A DNA stretch of 64,000 nt from Chamaecyparis obtusa (lineage: Eukaryota > Streptophyta > Pinopsida > Cupressales > Cupressaceae), in NCBI GenBank assembly GCA_027943335.1, contig BSBK01002053.1, forward strand, positions 496,001 through 560,000, written 5' to 3'. The notes under the pieces are model-generated. The model did no database searches and had not been told where the DNA came from. It worked only from the letters and a program-made list of their open reading frames with translations. Each line of letters begins with the position of its first letter. Positions within the stretch are counted from its first letter, which is position 1. A program made the position numbers and the translations under genes. Below are positions 1-10,367 of the stretch, piece by piece.

Positions 1-268
1 CCCAAATTGGGTTTCCACTATAAATCCTGGTGTTATACTTGTGTGAATGATTTTGATGTGAATGTTGTTGAAAGCTTTATATTCTGTAATTTAATTACTT
101 TTGGACAGTGACTACATGTTATATGTTTCTGATATATACTATAGAGACCAAGTTAAATTGTTGATTAGACCTGAGTTTATTGAAGTACTGAAAAGTTCAA
201 TTGGTACATCTGGACCTGAGAACTACTGATTCACCCCTCCTCTTTGTTGTTCTAAAATCATTCCAACA
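1..268 (+). repeat. Ty1/copia LTR, 3' part only
   Basis: The stretch runs in from the window edge and ends in a pyrimidine-rich tract and TTCCAACA, the usual 3' end of copia LTRs. Its layout (GGTTTCC block, CTGATTCACCCC block, terminal CCAACA) parallels the complete copia LTR at 10368-11639. No tRNA primer site follows it, so it is a fragment or was cut by later rearrangement. The 5' part lies outside the window. Confidence 0.55.
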
Positions 269-625
269 CATGATATCCTACTCACCCAAATTGCCAACAA
301 TCTCCCCCTTTGTCATTGGTGGCAACATATGAGAAAATTGGCTAAGTCCCAAAAACTTACAACAAAATTTCAAAAAAAAACTTGCAACATTGTGTTACAT
401 TTCCATTACAAGATTTTCAAAAGTCTATGGATCAAACATGTCTACTAATTCTACCATAGGGATACTCCCCCTTTGATTATACTCCATACTATTTCACATA
501 TATCTATACCTTATACATACAAGCAATTTTCTCATACTCTATATTACTCCCCCTTTGACAACAATGAAAAAGGTGTCAAAATATGTATATATAGAGGTCA
601 GACTTTCTAATATACCTTCTTGTCT

Positions 626-998
626 TCAATTTTGTAATGTTGGAAGACTTGAAATGAAATCTGTAAAGTTCACCTTCAAGTTTTCAATTTCTTTATCACA
701 TGTAGCCTTAACAGAATTTGATACACTAATTAATGCACATAGCCCATAAGATTCTATCTTAACTGCTCTAAGATTTAATGAAAGACATTCTTCTAGTTGA
801 TTGTCCATATGAAAATTTACCATATGATATCGTTAATGAAAGACATTCTTCTAGTTGATTGTGCACATTACTGATTTTTAGGGTTAGGTGCTCTCTGAGT
901 AATGCAAACCTCTTCAGCTTTGTTTCCTTTTCATTTTCTAATATCCTTATCTCATCATGTATTTTACTCACTTTCTTCTCAGTATCAATGGTCTTCAT
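626..998 (-). pseudogene. Remnant of a charged, coiled-coil-like protein in the copia 3' region
   Basis: Two short minus-strand frames (998-768 and 823-626) encode Lys/Glu/Leu-rich peptides with heptad-like spacing, for example KIHDEIRILENEKETKLKRF. Both contain the peptide NQLEECLSL because the DNA beneath it is duplicated. Position next to the 3' polypurine tract fits the extra 3' (env-like) frame of SIRE-type copia elements, but I see no signal peptide or membrane segment, so that assignment is inference. No intact start-to-stop frame remains. Confidence 0.3.
776..862. repeat. 58-bp tandem duplication
   Basis: A 29-base segment starting TAATGAAAGACATTCTTC is present at 776-804 and again at 834-862, perfectly identical by eye, with a period of 58. 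It duplicates the NQLEECLSL peptide on the minus strand. Confidence 0.8.
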
Positions 999-1299
999 GC
1001 TAGGATTCTATAGCTCATTCACTCTGACTTGTAATTTCGCTTCTTTATTTTTAGGATTTTTTCATGACATTAAGATATTTACAAACAAGAATTTCCCCCA
1101 GTGTCTAGCAAGGTAGGGACATTATGAATTGATGGATAGGTTGGTAGATGGATGAAGGCCAAAGGGTTGTTTGATATATCATTGAAGCTTTGTTTGGATT
1201 TCCAATGAATATCCATAAAATGGAAGGATTATGTTTCTACCAAGAAAAGGGATTGGACATGACAATGATAGGACATTGGGACTGGGTGGCATACGATGC

Positions 1300-4200
1300 A
1301 TAGGACTAGAAATGTCAAGAGGTTTTTTTAATATGTGTTGTAGTTTTACATCCTTATTTTCATCAAGAGCAAGATACGGATTTGGAATAGGAAAAGGATA
1401 GGATAAGCAATATTAGTAGTGGACAAGGGTAGTGATAGGGACTGAAGGATTGGTAGGCTATGATAGGATAGGTTCAATAGACCAAAGGAATATGATAGGA
1501 TAGGCAATATGACATGTAATTCTTTTGGAGGATCCATAACCTTGTCAAGATCAAATTTGGGAAAAAAGAAATATGGAAGCTGATAGGATAAATGATATGA
1601 AAGGCAATAGGATAATGGAGGAGATGATATGGATAATGGAGAAAATGATAGGGGTATAATAGGATATGGAAAATATTGAAAAAAGCTGCCCCCAAGTATG
1701 GAATGCAAGAAGTTCATAAATTACGCATGATGCCTATTTGCCAGGTTTTCATCGTGGTACTTGCCCAAAGCACCTATTTTCTAGGATTTCACTTTTGGAT
1801 GAAATTATTTCTCTTTTTCTTTTTTTGTATTTTTTTTGACATTTTTCAAAAGAAAATGGACATTGGACATGACATGTATAAAGGAATCAAGTGCCTTGTT
1901 CTTTGGATAATGCTCTTGAAAAGGATATGCAATAATGGACCATGACTAATGATAGTATGCTCAAAGACATTGGTAGAGTAATGATAAGGATTAGGCAAAT
2001 GACTAGATAGGCTAAATGAAAGGCTGGAAAAGAGGTGTTGGAAAATGGAGGGAGTGGAAGAAGGCTTGGTTTTGAGTGGATGGAAATGGATGCAAGAACA
2101 TCATTGGAACACACCTTGAGGGGTGATGGAGTGATGGAGGAAAATAAGATTTTGGATTTGATGGAGGAATGAATATGGATTTTGGGACAAAAGGACCCAA
2201 AATGGATTTTGAGGATGGAAGGCTTTTAGATGGAGGGATAGAAACTTTGGATGCCAAATTGAATTTTTGTTTAGGACTCTACGCTTCAAGAAGCTTCTTG
2301 GGAATCCACATGCATTTTGATTTTTCATTCTTTTGTGGGTCCTTTGGTTGCATTATTTGCAAAAGAGATTTAGGAACCCATATTGCTTTTGACTTTATTT
2401 TTTGCTCAATGGGCCTTTGTGGCCTTTTTTATATTTCTTTTTCTTTTTCTTTTTGGATCATATTTCTCTTTGATTTCACATGTCGATTAGACTGGACATG
2501 TTGATCCTTGAATGCATGTGGATTTCTTGAATTATGGACATTATGCTTAGCATCCAAATTGCTTGGATAATGAAGGGGATTAATAGATGGATAAGAATTG
2601 TATGGATTCTTTTTGGAGGGTTGGAAGGTTCTTGAAGATGTGTGCCTTTGCTGACTTACATATGGAAAAGGGTAAGTGAAGTATGAACTAATGGATGGAG
2701 GAATATATGGACCTAAACTGGATGGAAGGGGTGAAGGAGGAGTTATACACCTGAACATGAATTTGGAAGGGATACCAACACCTTGAGAGTGAGGTTTAGG
2801 ACCGAGGTCATGAAATATAGACTTTTGTTTAACATGTAATGGTTTTGATATACTTTGTTCTTGAATTCTTACCCATTTAACTTGAGATATCTTTTGAACA
2901 ATTGGACACTTGCTACAAGAAACAATTTTATTTTGTGGTATGCATGGTATGGAAGGACTGATTGGATCATGAAGTGGAGTAGACTTGATATAACTGGAGG
3001 AACCCATTTGATGTGGAAGGGGTTCATGAACATCTTTCATAAATGTGTTTCCATCACGAGGAGGATCAAATAGGATTATCTAGTGGGATAGGGTCTTGAA
3101 AAGGATATGAAAGGTAAGGGAAAGGACATGAAGGACTAGATGGATCTTGAGGAGGATTCAAAGGAATGATGAGATCTTGTGGAGGATCCAAAGGGATGAT
3201 GGGATCTTGTGGAGGATCTAAAGAGATGATGGGGTCTTGTAGATGACGTGAAGGTGAAGGGATACTTTGATCTTGACTTGGAATAGGATCATGAGATTTC
3301 ATACTAAAGGTGTTTTTCTCTTGGTTTTGAATGGAATCATTAGGAAGACTAGAAGGTGGATCATGATCTTGCTTCGGAAGGATAATGTTAATGGGACTTG
3401 GAAGGACATTTTATTCTTGACATGGAAGGGGGTGATCTTGGATAGGAGGATTAGGTATAATAGGATCATTATGAAGCTCAAGGGAAATGGGACCTTGGTA
3501 AAAAAATTGGATAGGATTGATCTTGATCTTGATTTATTTTAGGACTCATATCTTTTTTTTTTGGATCATCCTCTTGACATGGGGTTTGACTTGGGATATG
3601 TATGGGTGAGTCTAGAAAAGGATCAATGTTTTGAAATGAAGGAGATGGAGTTTGAATAGGACTTTCTTGAATAGGATTATGTGAAGATGGAGGACATTGT
3701 GGCATTGAATCTATCATTTTGGAAGCATGTAAGGGAATTGTGTTAAAAAAAGGATCATCTTGAATGTGTTCTATGGATAGCCCTTTCAAGGTTTCATCAT
3801 TGGAAGTTTTAATTTATGGGGACGAAGGAAATTGCTCTTGTGAATATTTAGAAGATAAAGGGATGAAAGGGGAAATGGATGTTTCTTGAAAATCAACAGG
3901 TGTTTCATCCATGTCATTGTTTTGGGATGGGCCATTGCTAGAAATGGGTGCATTGTTTGTTTCATCCTTTTTATATAATGTTTTAAGAAACTTCCTTAAA
4001 AATTTGGATGTGATAATAGGTTTCTTATTAATCATGTTTGATTGGTGTTCAAAAGAGGACACACTTGAAATTGTTCTTGTTTGGGAAAACCTTGGTATTG
4101 ATTGGCTTGTTTTCATGACTAGAACAAGAGGTTTGTTTTTTTTGTTTGAGGGACATTTGGTTGCATTGGCATGAAGATTGGTTCATAATTAGGTGGAGGT

Positions 4201-4508
4201 CCCCATTGAATTATGCCATGCTTTGGTTGAAATTTTGAAGGGTATGCCAAGTTTGGGTTAGAGTCTTCCATTTGTCTGGCATTAAGAAGTGCTTGGGATG
4301 ATGCCTTAGGTCTTGGGTCATAATGTGTTTATATCCCTTGTCTTGAAGGGTTCATCATGCTTGTGTTATCTTGTCTTGAAGGGAATATAGGTCTTGTGAC
4401 ATAACCTTTTGTTTGCAAATGTCTACTTTGTCTTGGATCAAAATTTTGTTCCTCACTTGAAATGTTCATGGGTTTATAGGATCCTTGTTTCCTTGTCAGA
4501 ATTGGCAT
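1300..4508 (-). pseudogene. Decayed Pro/Ser-rich gag-region protein of unknown family
   Basis: A minus-strand start at 4508 opens MPILTRKQGSYKPM and continues through a series of open segments (4116-3814, 3789-3478, 3302-3066, 3040-2429, 2257-2012, 1717-1346) broken by stops and at least one shift in an A-run near 4140. Composition is rich in Pro, Ser, Gln and Asp-Pro; one segment is a 10-residue repeat. I do not recognise a gag, protease or zinc-knuckle motif. Its place after a roughly 2.1-kb leader matches where gag begins in the Tat elements of this window, so a fast-evolving gag is the best guess. The leftmost part (1717-1346) is low-complexity CCTATC repeat and may not have been coding. 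Confidence 0.35.
3143..3232. repeat. 30-bp tandem repeat, three copies
   Basis: Three consecutive 30-base units beginning GATCTTG(A/T)GGAGGAT occur, about 85-90% identical by eye. On the minus strand they encode a 10-residue repeat around DPPQDPIIPL. Confidence 0.75.
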
Positions 4509-6261
4509 GATGACTAAATGAAAAATACAATTTAGGAGATATGCAAATGCACAACTTTTGGATTTTTTTATTTTTTTTGGATTTTGAATGATTGTGCAAA
4601 ATTAAACTATGTTTTTAGATTTTTTGGACTTAAGATATGATATGAAAAAATAAAGTTTATGCACTTTTGGATTTTGAAAATGGACTTTGGATTCTAGAAT
4701 GAAATATGCAAGTTAAGGCTTTATGCAATTTAGGACTTATGGCTTTGGAATTTCTTGAAAGGGAAAAATATTGGAAAATATAAACCTAGGAATATAACCT
4801 TATGAAGGTGGATATTGGATCTTGACTTTGAAAAAGGAACAAAATATTTGAAAAGATAAAAGGGACCAAATAAAACCCTCCAAGACATAGGTAGGGTTGA
4901 TTTTAAAAAGGATAAAAAATGACAAAAGATTTGAAAGAGGACCAACAAAGTCAAGATTCCTTATCCATCAACATAAGATAAGACTCTAAGATTTGCATTT
5001 TGTTTTGATTTTTGGATTTTCAAAAGGTTTGAAGGGTTCTATATGCAAAGACTTTGGAAGGAGGGTTTAAATTTCATGACTTGAAAATGATTAATGCAAA
5101 CTAGGATATGAAAAATGAAGATTTAGGACATGCAAAATGAGGGCTAAGGATATGCAAAATGAGGTTTATGCTATGAAATATGAATGATTAAGGACATGCA
5201 AAAAATGAAGGACCTATGAAAAATGAGGACTCCTAATCATGCCATAAGGTTCCCAACTTAGGTTCATGAAGTTTTATTAAGTCAACAAGGATTTTGTAAA
5301 ATGAGGATATGTGTGACCAAGGTATGCTTTAATAATTGTTTGCAAAGTTTTGTGAATTTGAGGGTGAGTATTTTTAAACTATTCTTAATGTTTTTGACTC
5401 ACTCACACAAGACACATCAAAAAAGAATGGCCATTGTAAAATGAACAAACACGCTACAACTTAGGCTTGCAAGAGAGTATTCACTAAATTCCCACTTGAA
5501 CTAAGTTTAGCCGCACCTACTCAGGGAAGAAAAATTATAAGCTTGGAGGCACGGGCTCCCCCTTATAGTGAACTCACTTCTCAGGCACACCAAGCTTCAA
5601 ATTCCAAGGGTCATCACTTCCCAAGGAACTTTTGTCTCTACCAAGAGCTTCAAAAGTGTGGGATGTCTTCACAGGCATGGGTGACCCCTTGCATCAGAGA
5701 ATAGAAGGATTTTGGCCAACTACAACAAGGTTTTTAATTTGGGACATCCAGTTCAATGGGTGTGTGATAAACTCCCTCAGGAAGTCTCCCATCCTTGAGA
5801 AACCAAGGTTTTACGCACCACAAGGGTACTAGAGGAGAGCTATCACCTAGCCATGTTGTCGATTGGATTATTAGTCACAATCACACATTTGTATAGCAGT
5901 CTAGATGGAGACCTGGCTTTGACCTATTACCGCTTGAGGTCATCCCTTGGGGTATTCAAAGTGAACACCTTGGTCCAAGACATGCCTCTCTAAAATAATT
6001 GCATAGATTTCTCTTCACCCAAGATCTGTGAAGGCGAGGGGAGAGGATATGTCCATACAATTCTTTGGGATTACAAATAGGAAGACACACCAAGCACTTA
6101 AAAGAAAAAGTTCATTTTCCAATTAGATAAGAAATGTGATAGAAAACACAATTTATGATTCTTTTCCTTCCAAATTAAAATTGCATGATAATTGTTGCTC
6201 AGTAACCCATTAAGAAAGGAAATTTATTAGAATATGACAATTTGTCATTCTTTCTCTTCCT

Positions 6262-6460
6262 AATTAAAACTAAGTGAAAAATTGTTGTTTCTTTGATCCA
6301 CCTAATTAGACTATGTGAAATTTGATGTTAATTTATCCACTAATTAGGCTATGTGAAATTTGATGTTCATTTAGCCCATTGATTAGTCTATGTGAATTTT
6401 TAGTTCATTTTAAAGACTAATTAAGCTATGTAAAAATTGTTGTTCATTTTAAAAGTCCAA
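6262..6460. repeat. 38-41-bp tandem repeat in the element leader, about five copies
   Basis: Units around CTATGTGAAATTTGATGTTC start near 6270, 6311, 6349, 6388 and 6426, giving a period of 38-41 bp with increasing decay toward the edges. The array lies between the 5' LTR and the coding region of the minus-strand element. Confidence 0.6.
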
Positions 6461-6600
6461 TAAGAAAAATCTGATTTGTTGCATGTTTGAATTAAAAAAT
6501 CTGCATGTATCACAAGTTAGGCTCCAAAATGCACAAATCTTGTTCCTCTACTTGCAAAACACATGAAAAACAAGAAACAAAATCAGATTTGCATGTTCAC

Positions 6601-6613
6601 GTCAAGCTCACCA
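6601..6613 (-). other. Putative primer binding site of the minus-strand element
   Basis: Just inside the LTR the minus strand reads TGGTGAGCTTGAC, beginning with the TGG expected opposite a tRNA CCA end, two bases from the LTR terminus. I cannot assign the tRNA from memory, so this rests on position and the TGG start. Confidence 0.35.
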
Positions 6614-6897
6614 AATGTAGGATAGGAAAATGATTAAAAACATGCAGACAAGAGGAACCATCAAACTCTAAAGTATGCAAAATCAATCTATCCAAACACA
6701 AAAGAAATTGAGACAAAGAAATGAAAACTCTAACAAAACTCCCTCAATTTGACAATTGTGCCATTTCTTGCTTCTCCAAAAGGATGGATATAGCTCCCAT
6801 GCTGACGCAATGAAAGCAAGATGTTGATAAGAAGACTATAATGATGATGAGAAGATTTGAAAGAAGATGGTTCAAACAAAAAAGAGAGAAATGCTCT

Positions 6898-6908
6898 CAA
6901 TTTATACA
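6898..6908 (-). promoter_or_regulatory. TATA box of the 6616-7727 LTR
   Basis: The minus strand reads TATAAATTGAGAGC, a typical plant LTR core promoter, placed to start transcription about 250 bp before the LTR end. Confidence 0.5.
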
Positions 6909-7059
6909 ATTTGAAGACCAAATCTCAAAATTAGCAAATTGATGTGCAAAAGGGCAATTATCATAGATTATGGAAATTAACAAATTTGAAAGAGGAAAAT
7001 TGGCATTAAAATAACAATTTATGATAAATTGAATGCACAATTAGAAATTAAAGAGTTAA

Positions 7060-7200
7060 AAAAGGGAAATTTGTCATAAACTATGACAAATATGACAAAA
7101 TGAAAAAAAGGAAAATTGTCATAAACTATGACAATTTATGACAAAAGGGAAAAGGAAAATTGTCATAAACTATGACAATTTATGACAAAAGGAAAAGGGA
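7060..7200. repeat. 45-bp tandem repeat with internal inverted repeat in U3
   Basis: Three tandem units each contain TTGTCATA-AAC-TATGACAA or a near copy, cores at 7073, 7118 and 7162, so each unit could form a hairpin with 8-bp arms. They sit upstream of the LTR TATA box, where enhancer repeats are often found in LTRs. Confidence 0.65.
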
Positions 7201-7814
7201 AGCTGGAGGCTAAAAAAGAGGAAGTGGTGGCTAGAAAAGTGGGTGAAGCACAAATTAAGGGATAAAATCCCATTTGGCAAAAGGAGGGAATTATTAAATT
7301 TAAAAATTCATTTATTCCCATAAAATGGAAATTAGGATTTAGAAATTATGAAAACTCCATAAATCAATAATTAGCCAATTAATTAATGTTAAATTAATTA
7401 ATTGTGAAACTTAGGGAAAATGGGGTAAATAAATATAATTTATTTATCAAGGCTAAGGCTTAGAGATAAATTATGGGTTATTTACCCCTAAAGAAGGGAA
7501 ATTAAATAATTTGACCAAATGAATAATTTTGATGAGACAAAGGATTGATTTTGATGGTTTTGATAACTCTAATAATGACTTGAATTGATTTCAAAAGAGA
7601 TTGAATAGGTCAACCATAAGGAAAAAACAAGGAGAAATATTAGTGAATTAGGGACGAGAATTAGACATTGAAGATGTATTAGAAAAAAAGGGGACACATA
7701 GGTATGAACCATTTTTTAGTGTCTACACTACCATTGTCTCTACCACCCTTAAAGTTAAAGTTGGATATAAAAAGTTATATGCTCCTTTAGTGAGTATCCC
7801 TATCTTGGATTAAT

Positions 7815-7915
7815 TTCATGTGAAGTTGAGTCATCCTTGGATCACCTCCATGAAAGTATTCCCTTTTGTAGTCTAAAAGAATTTGAATTTCCAATTTGAA
7901 GAACAAGTGCAAACT
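7815..7915 (+). pseudogene. Gypsy aspartic protease C-terminal remnant
   Basis: The plus frame reads SHPWITSMKVFP...LNFQFEEQVQTI with a stop inside. This matches the layout of the end of Tat-type protease domains (GRPWI-x-SM-x-VP, then a hydrophobic KF segment and a V-x-TI strand), as seen intact at 35230-35330 and 57605-57690. The catalytic Asp region has been lost upstream. Confidence 0.45.
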
Positions 7916-9682
7916 ATACTTCATAGTGAGCTTGAGCCCCTTTGTAGATATGGAAATTTTACACAATTATTTTTTGCCTAAAAAATCTCAACCTATTAAA
8001 ATGTGTGAAGATAAATTTGTTTCTTTCATACCCACTTTGATTTCTACCCCTAAGGATCCTTTGATGTCCATGGATATAAAAGTAACTCTTCTTGTCTCAT
8101 AGGTAACAAGTGAGCCACACCTTGGACTAGGAATCCTCCCTCTTCCTAAAGGGTCTAATGTGTATGTTTTGGTTTCACCGCTACCAACCTATAAAGGACA
8201 ACAAGGAAAATTTATAGAACCATCTATATCTCCTCCTATATCTCAATCTTTAGAGTTTCCTTATGTTCATCCTTTTGTTCCTAGAGAAAATGAATAAAAG
8301 AAATCAATATTGAGTGATAACCAACCTCCTTCTACAGAAGCTTCAAATTATAATCGATGAAATCTTAGTGTGAGAGGATACTAAAAAATATGGTATGATA
8401 TGGCTCATGATCTTGCTAAAAGAAGTTATTATTTCGCTAAGCATTTGAATGTTGATTTGGCCTTTTCTCCTCAAAATTATTTATCTTTACAAACTCATAG
8501 AGATGAATCTTACCTTAACCAAACTTGCTAAAAGATAAAGCTATTGATTCCAAGGGAATATTCTCCTCCTCCTCCCATTAAACCACCAATGGTCATAAAT
8601 TTGGAGATGATTTTTATGACATGGTTGAAACTATTTAAAATGATCCAGAATTATCTATATGATATTTTCTAAACCACTAACTCTACCTACTAGTGATGCA
8701 CATAGTGATCCTTCCTAAGGGAATGGTCCATGTTTAGAAATAGATATATATCCTTTTATTGTAATATTCATATCTCCTTTAGAATCTTGTCTACCATCTT
8801 TTAACAATTTAATGATAGAGATTGAGAGGTGGATGATTTTTTAGACTAGCTCATTAGTGTAATACCTCTTTTTTTTTATGTTTGCTTGTATATGATGTGT
8901 TTCTTGGTTTGTATTTCATTTTTTAGGATCTCTTTAGATGACCCTTAAGGATCCATTGGAACAAGGATACATGGAGACTAATCATGTTGTTACATTCCTC
9001 AATTTGTATCTCAATTCTTCTATGTCATATGCATATTTCATAATTCTTTTTTTATTTATAAATTTTCTTTTGTGTTATCTTTTGGGGATGATGCAAATTG
9101 TTAAGGATTTTTTGTATTGTCCATGTTGACCCAAAGAGACCCTTCGTACCTTCTTAAATGATCTTCCTCCTTTGTAATTTCAATTCCATTATATTGGTGG
9201 ATAAGGTCGATTAAAAAAAATGTATTGATATACATTATTTATATTATGCACAAATTGACCCTATATTAGTGGATTATTTATGTTCTCTTTATTGTTTTGA
9301 ATGTTTTCTTATGTTGTGAGGAATTTAATTGTTGAAAATTACTTGTCTTTTAGTGTATACTACCTTATATGATTTCTCTCAGTTGGCATACATAATCACT
9401 TTAAGGTGGGGGCATACAACCCACTATGTGTTCCACTTTTTGCATACACCATGGGATTGATTTGTACACTTTCATCACACACAAAACTCACTTGAACCAC
9501 TATAGCGCCCTTTTGTAGTATGCTATCAAGATTACCCAAAAAATAATTTTCTTTTTTTTTACCTTGTGATCTTATTTGGCATTAAAATCACCTATTATAA
9601 TACAACTTGCTAGCATTTGTGAGATGTTAAATTATGCACAATTTACCTAGCCTAAAGTAAATTTTTATCCTTGTAACTCTTT

Positions 9683-9979
9683 GTGGAAATGGCTCCTAGT
9701 AAGTATAAGGATCTCACTAGCCAAAGAATCTATGCTTTTTTTGGTAACATTACTCCTAGTAAGTATCTGAGGATCTTACTATTCCTGGATGTTATTCCTC
9801 TTAGATACATCTCCTATGGAGAATCTAGGGATCTTACGATTCGTAGATGTAATAAACTTTATGTTTTTGAAAGTTCCATGTGTATAACCAATGATGATCA
9901 TGTTTCTCATTTTGTGCTTCCCTTTAATATTGATATTATAGATTTTTATGATCCTAAGTCTTCTGGGATACCACCTTGA
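9683..9979 (+). CDS. 98-residue open frame of unknown status in the gypsy remnant
   Basis: A 98-codon frame starts MEMAPSKYKDLTSQ. Its first half overlies a 60-bp imperfect repeat and therefore contains PSKY twice. I recognise no family. It may be a chance frame in the post-pol region of the surrounding remnant. Confidence 0.2.
   Translation: MEMAPSKYKDLTSQRIYAFFGNITPSKYLRILLFLDVIPLRYISYGESRDLTIRRCNKLYVFESSMCITNDDHVSHFVLPFNIDIIDFYDPKSSGIPP
9693..9860. repeat. 60-bp imperfect tandem repeat, three copies
   Basis: Units begin CTCCTAGTAAGTAT at 9693 and 9753 and CTCCTATGGAGAAT at 9811, each followed by a (G)GATCTTAC/CTCAC block. Similarity falls off in the third copy. Confidence 0.55.
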
Positions 9980-10080
9980 TAAGCTTAGTGGTTTCCTATC
10001 TATTTGATATTTTGATGAAATTATATTTTTTCTTCTCCATACTTTATCAATATTATGAATGTAAGTTCATACTCTTGCTA

Positions 10081-10367
10081 GTGGGGGCTAAATGTAGTGC
10101 CATAAATTGTATCCCTTTACAATTTTACACTTAGTTTGGACCCACTTTGATGGTTGTACATGATGTATCTAATTCATGCATCTTCTTTTTTTCCATTTCA
10201 AAATCATTTCCAATAATTTAGTGCATTCCCCTATTTATGGCCTTTGTTCTGGCTCGAATTGTTAGACCTAGGGTACTCATTGCTCCTATCCAAGTAGTTT
10301 GGACCCAAATATTGAATTATAATTGTTAGCTTTAAAAATAGAGGTAAATTGCCTCCAATGTCAACCT
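10081..10367 (+). repeat. Polypurine tract and truncated 3' LTR of gypsy remnant
   Basis: GTGGGGGCTAAA at 10081-10092 is directly followed by TGTAGTGCCATAAATTG, the usual junction of polypurine tract and 3' LTR. The LTR is broken after about 275 bp by the copia LTR that begins at 10368; the remainder is not found downstream. Confidence 0.6.

Larger units (their letters stand above)
269..1100 (-). mobile_element. Ty1/copia 3' internal fragment with repeated polypurine tracts
   Basis: Read on the minus strand, the segment carries AAAGGGGGAG-type polypurine tracts near 301-311, 464-474 and 547-557, the first next to a sequence starting TGTTGGCAA that looks like an LTR start. Polypurine tracts of this kind sit just upstream of the 3' LTR in copia elements, and several copies are common in the SIRE/Maximus group. 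There is no recognisable pol domain here. The boundary near 1100 is approximate. Confidence 0.45.
1101..6615 (-). mobile_element. Internal region of a minus-strand gypsy-like LTR element (no pol seen)
   Basis: This region lies downstream (minus sense) of the LTR at 6616-7727. From right to left it has a primer-site-like sequence, a repeat-containing leader (6600-4510), then a decayed Pro/Ser-rich coding region (4508 to about 1300). No reverse transcriptase, integrase or RNase H motifs are visible and no 3' LTR is found on the left, where copia sequence begins near 1100. It is either a non-autonomous large derivative or the truncated 5' half of an older element. 4600-6260 is AT-rich leader without recognisable genes. 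Confidence 0.5.
6616..7727 (-). repeat. 5' LTR of minus-strand gypsy-like element
   Basis: The 1,112-bp segment is bounded by TGTAG... and ...CTACA, the inverted TG/CA ends of an LTR. On the minus strand it starts TGTAGACACTAAAAAATGG, very close to the start of the Tat LTR at 29579. It holds a TATA box (minus) near 6901 and a tandem hairpin repeat at 7066-7200 in its U3 part. Its partner 3' LTR is not in the window. Confidence 0.65.
7728..10367 (+). mobile_element. Degenerate plus-strand Ty3/gypsy remnant
   Basis: The remnant is cut on the left by the LTR at 6616-7727 and on the right by the copia LTR at 10368. It contains a protease-like remnant near 7815, many broken frames, a polypurine tract at 10081-10092 and the first 275 bp of a 3' LTR. 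8100-9680 contains only short broken frames that I cannot assign; 8370-8510 reads as fragmentary coding sequence (peptide YDMAHDLAKRSYYFAKHLN) of unknown family. Confidence 0.5.

Noticed and set aside
1346..1717. 123-residue minus-strand frame as a membrane protein
   Set aside because: It is a translation of low-complexity CCTATC/CCATTATC repeats; hydrophobicity follows from composition.
3143..3232. CRISPR-like short regular repeats
   Set aside because: Units are contiguous with no spacers, are coding-phase on the minus strand, and the DNA is plant nuclear.
5400..6060. Host exon candidate in the relatively GC-richer stretch (66-residue frame at 5632)
   Set aside because: It lies in the leader of an LTR element, has no family signature and no splice or start context that I can defend.
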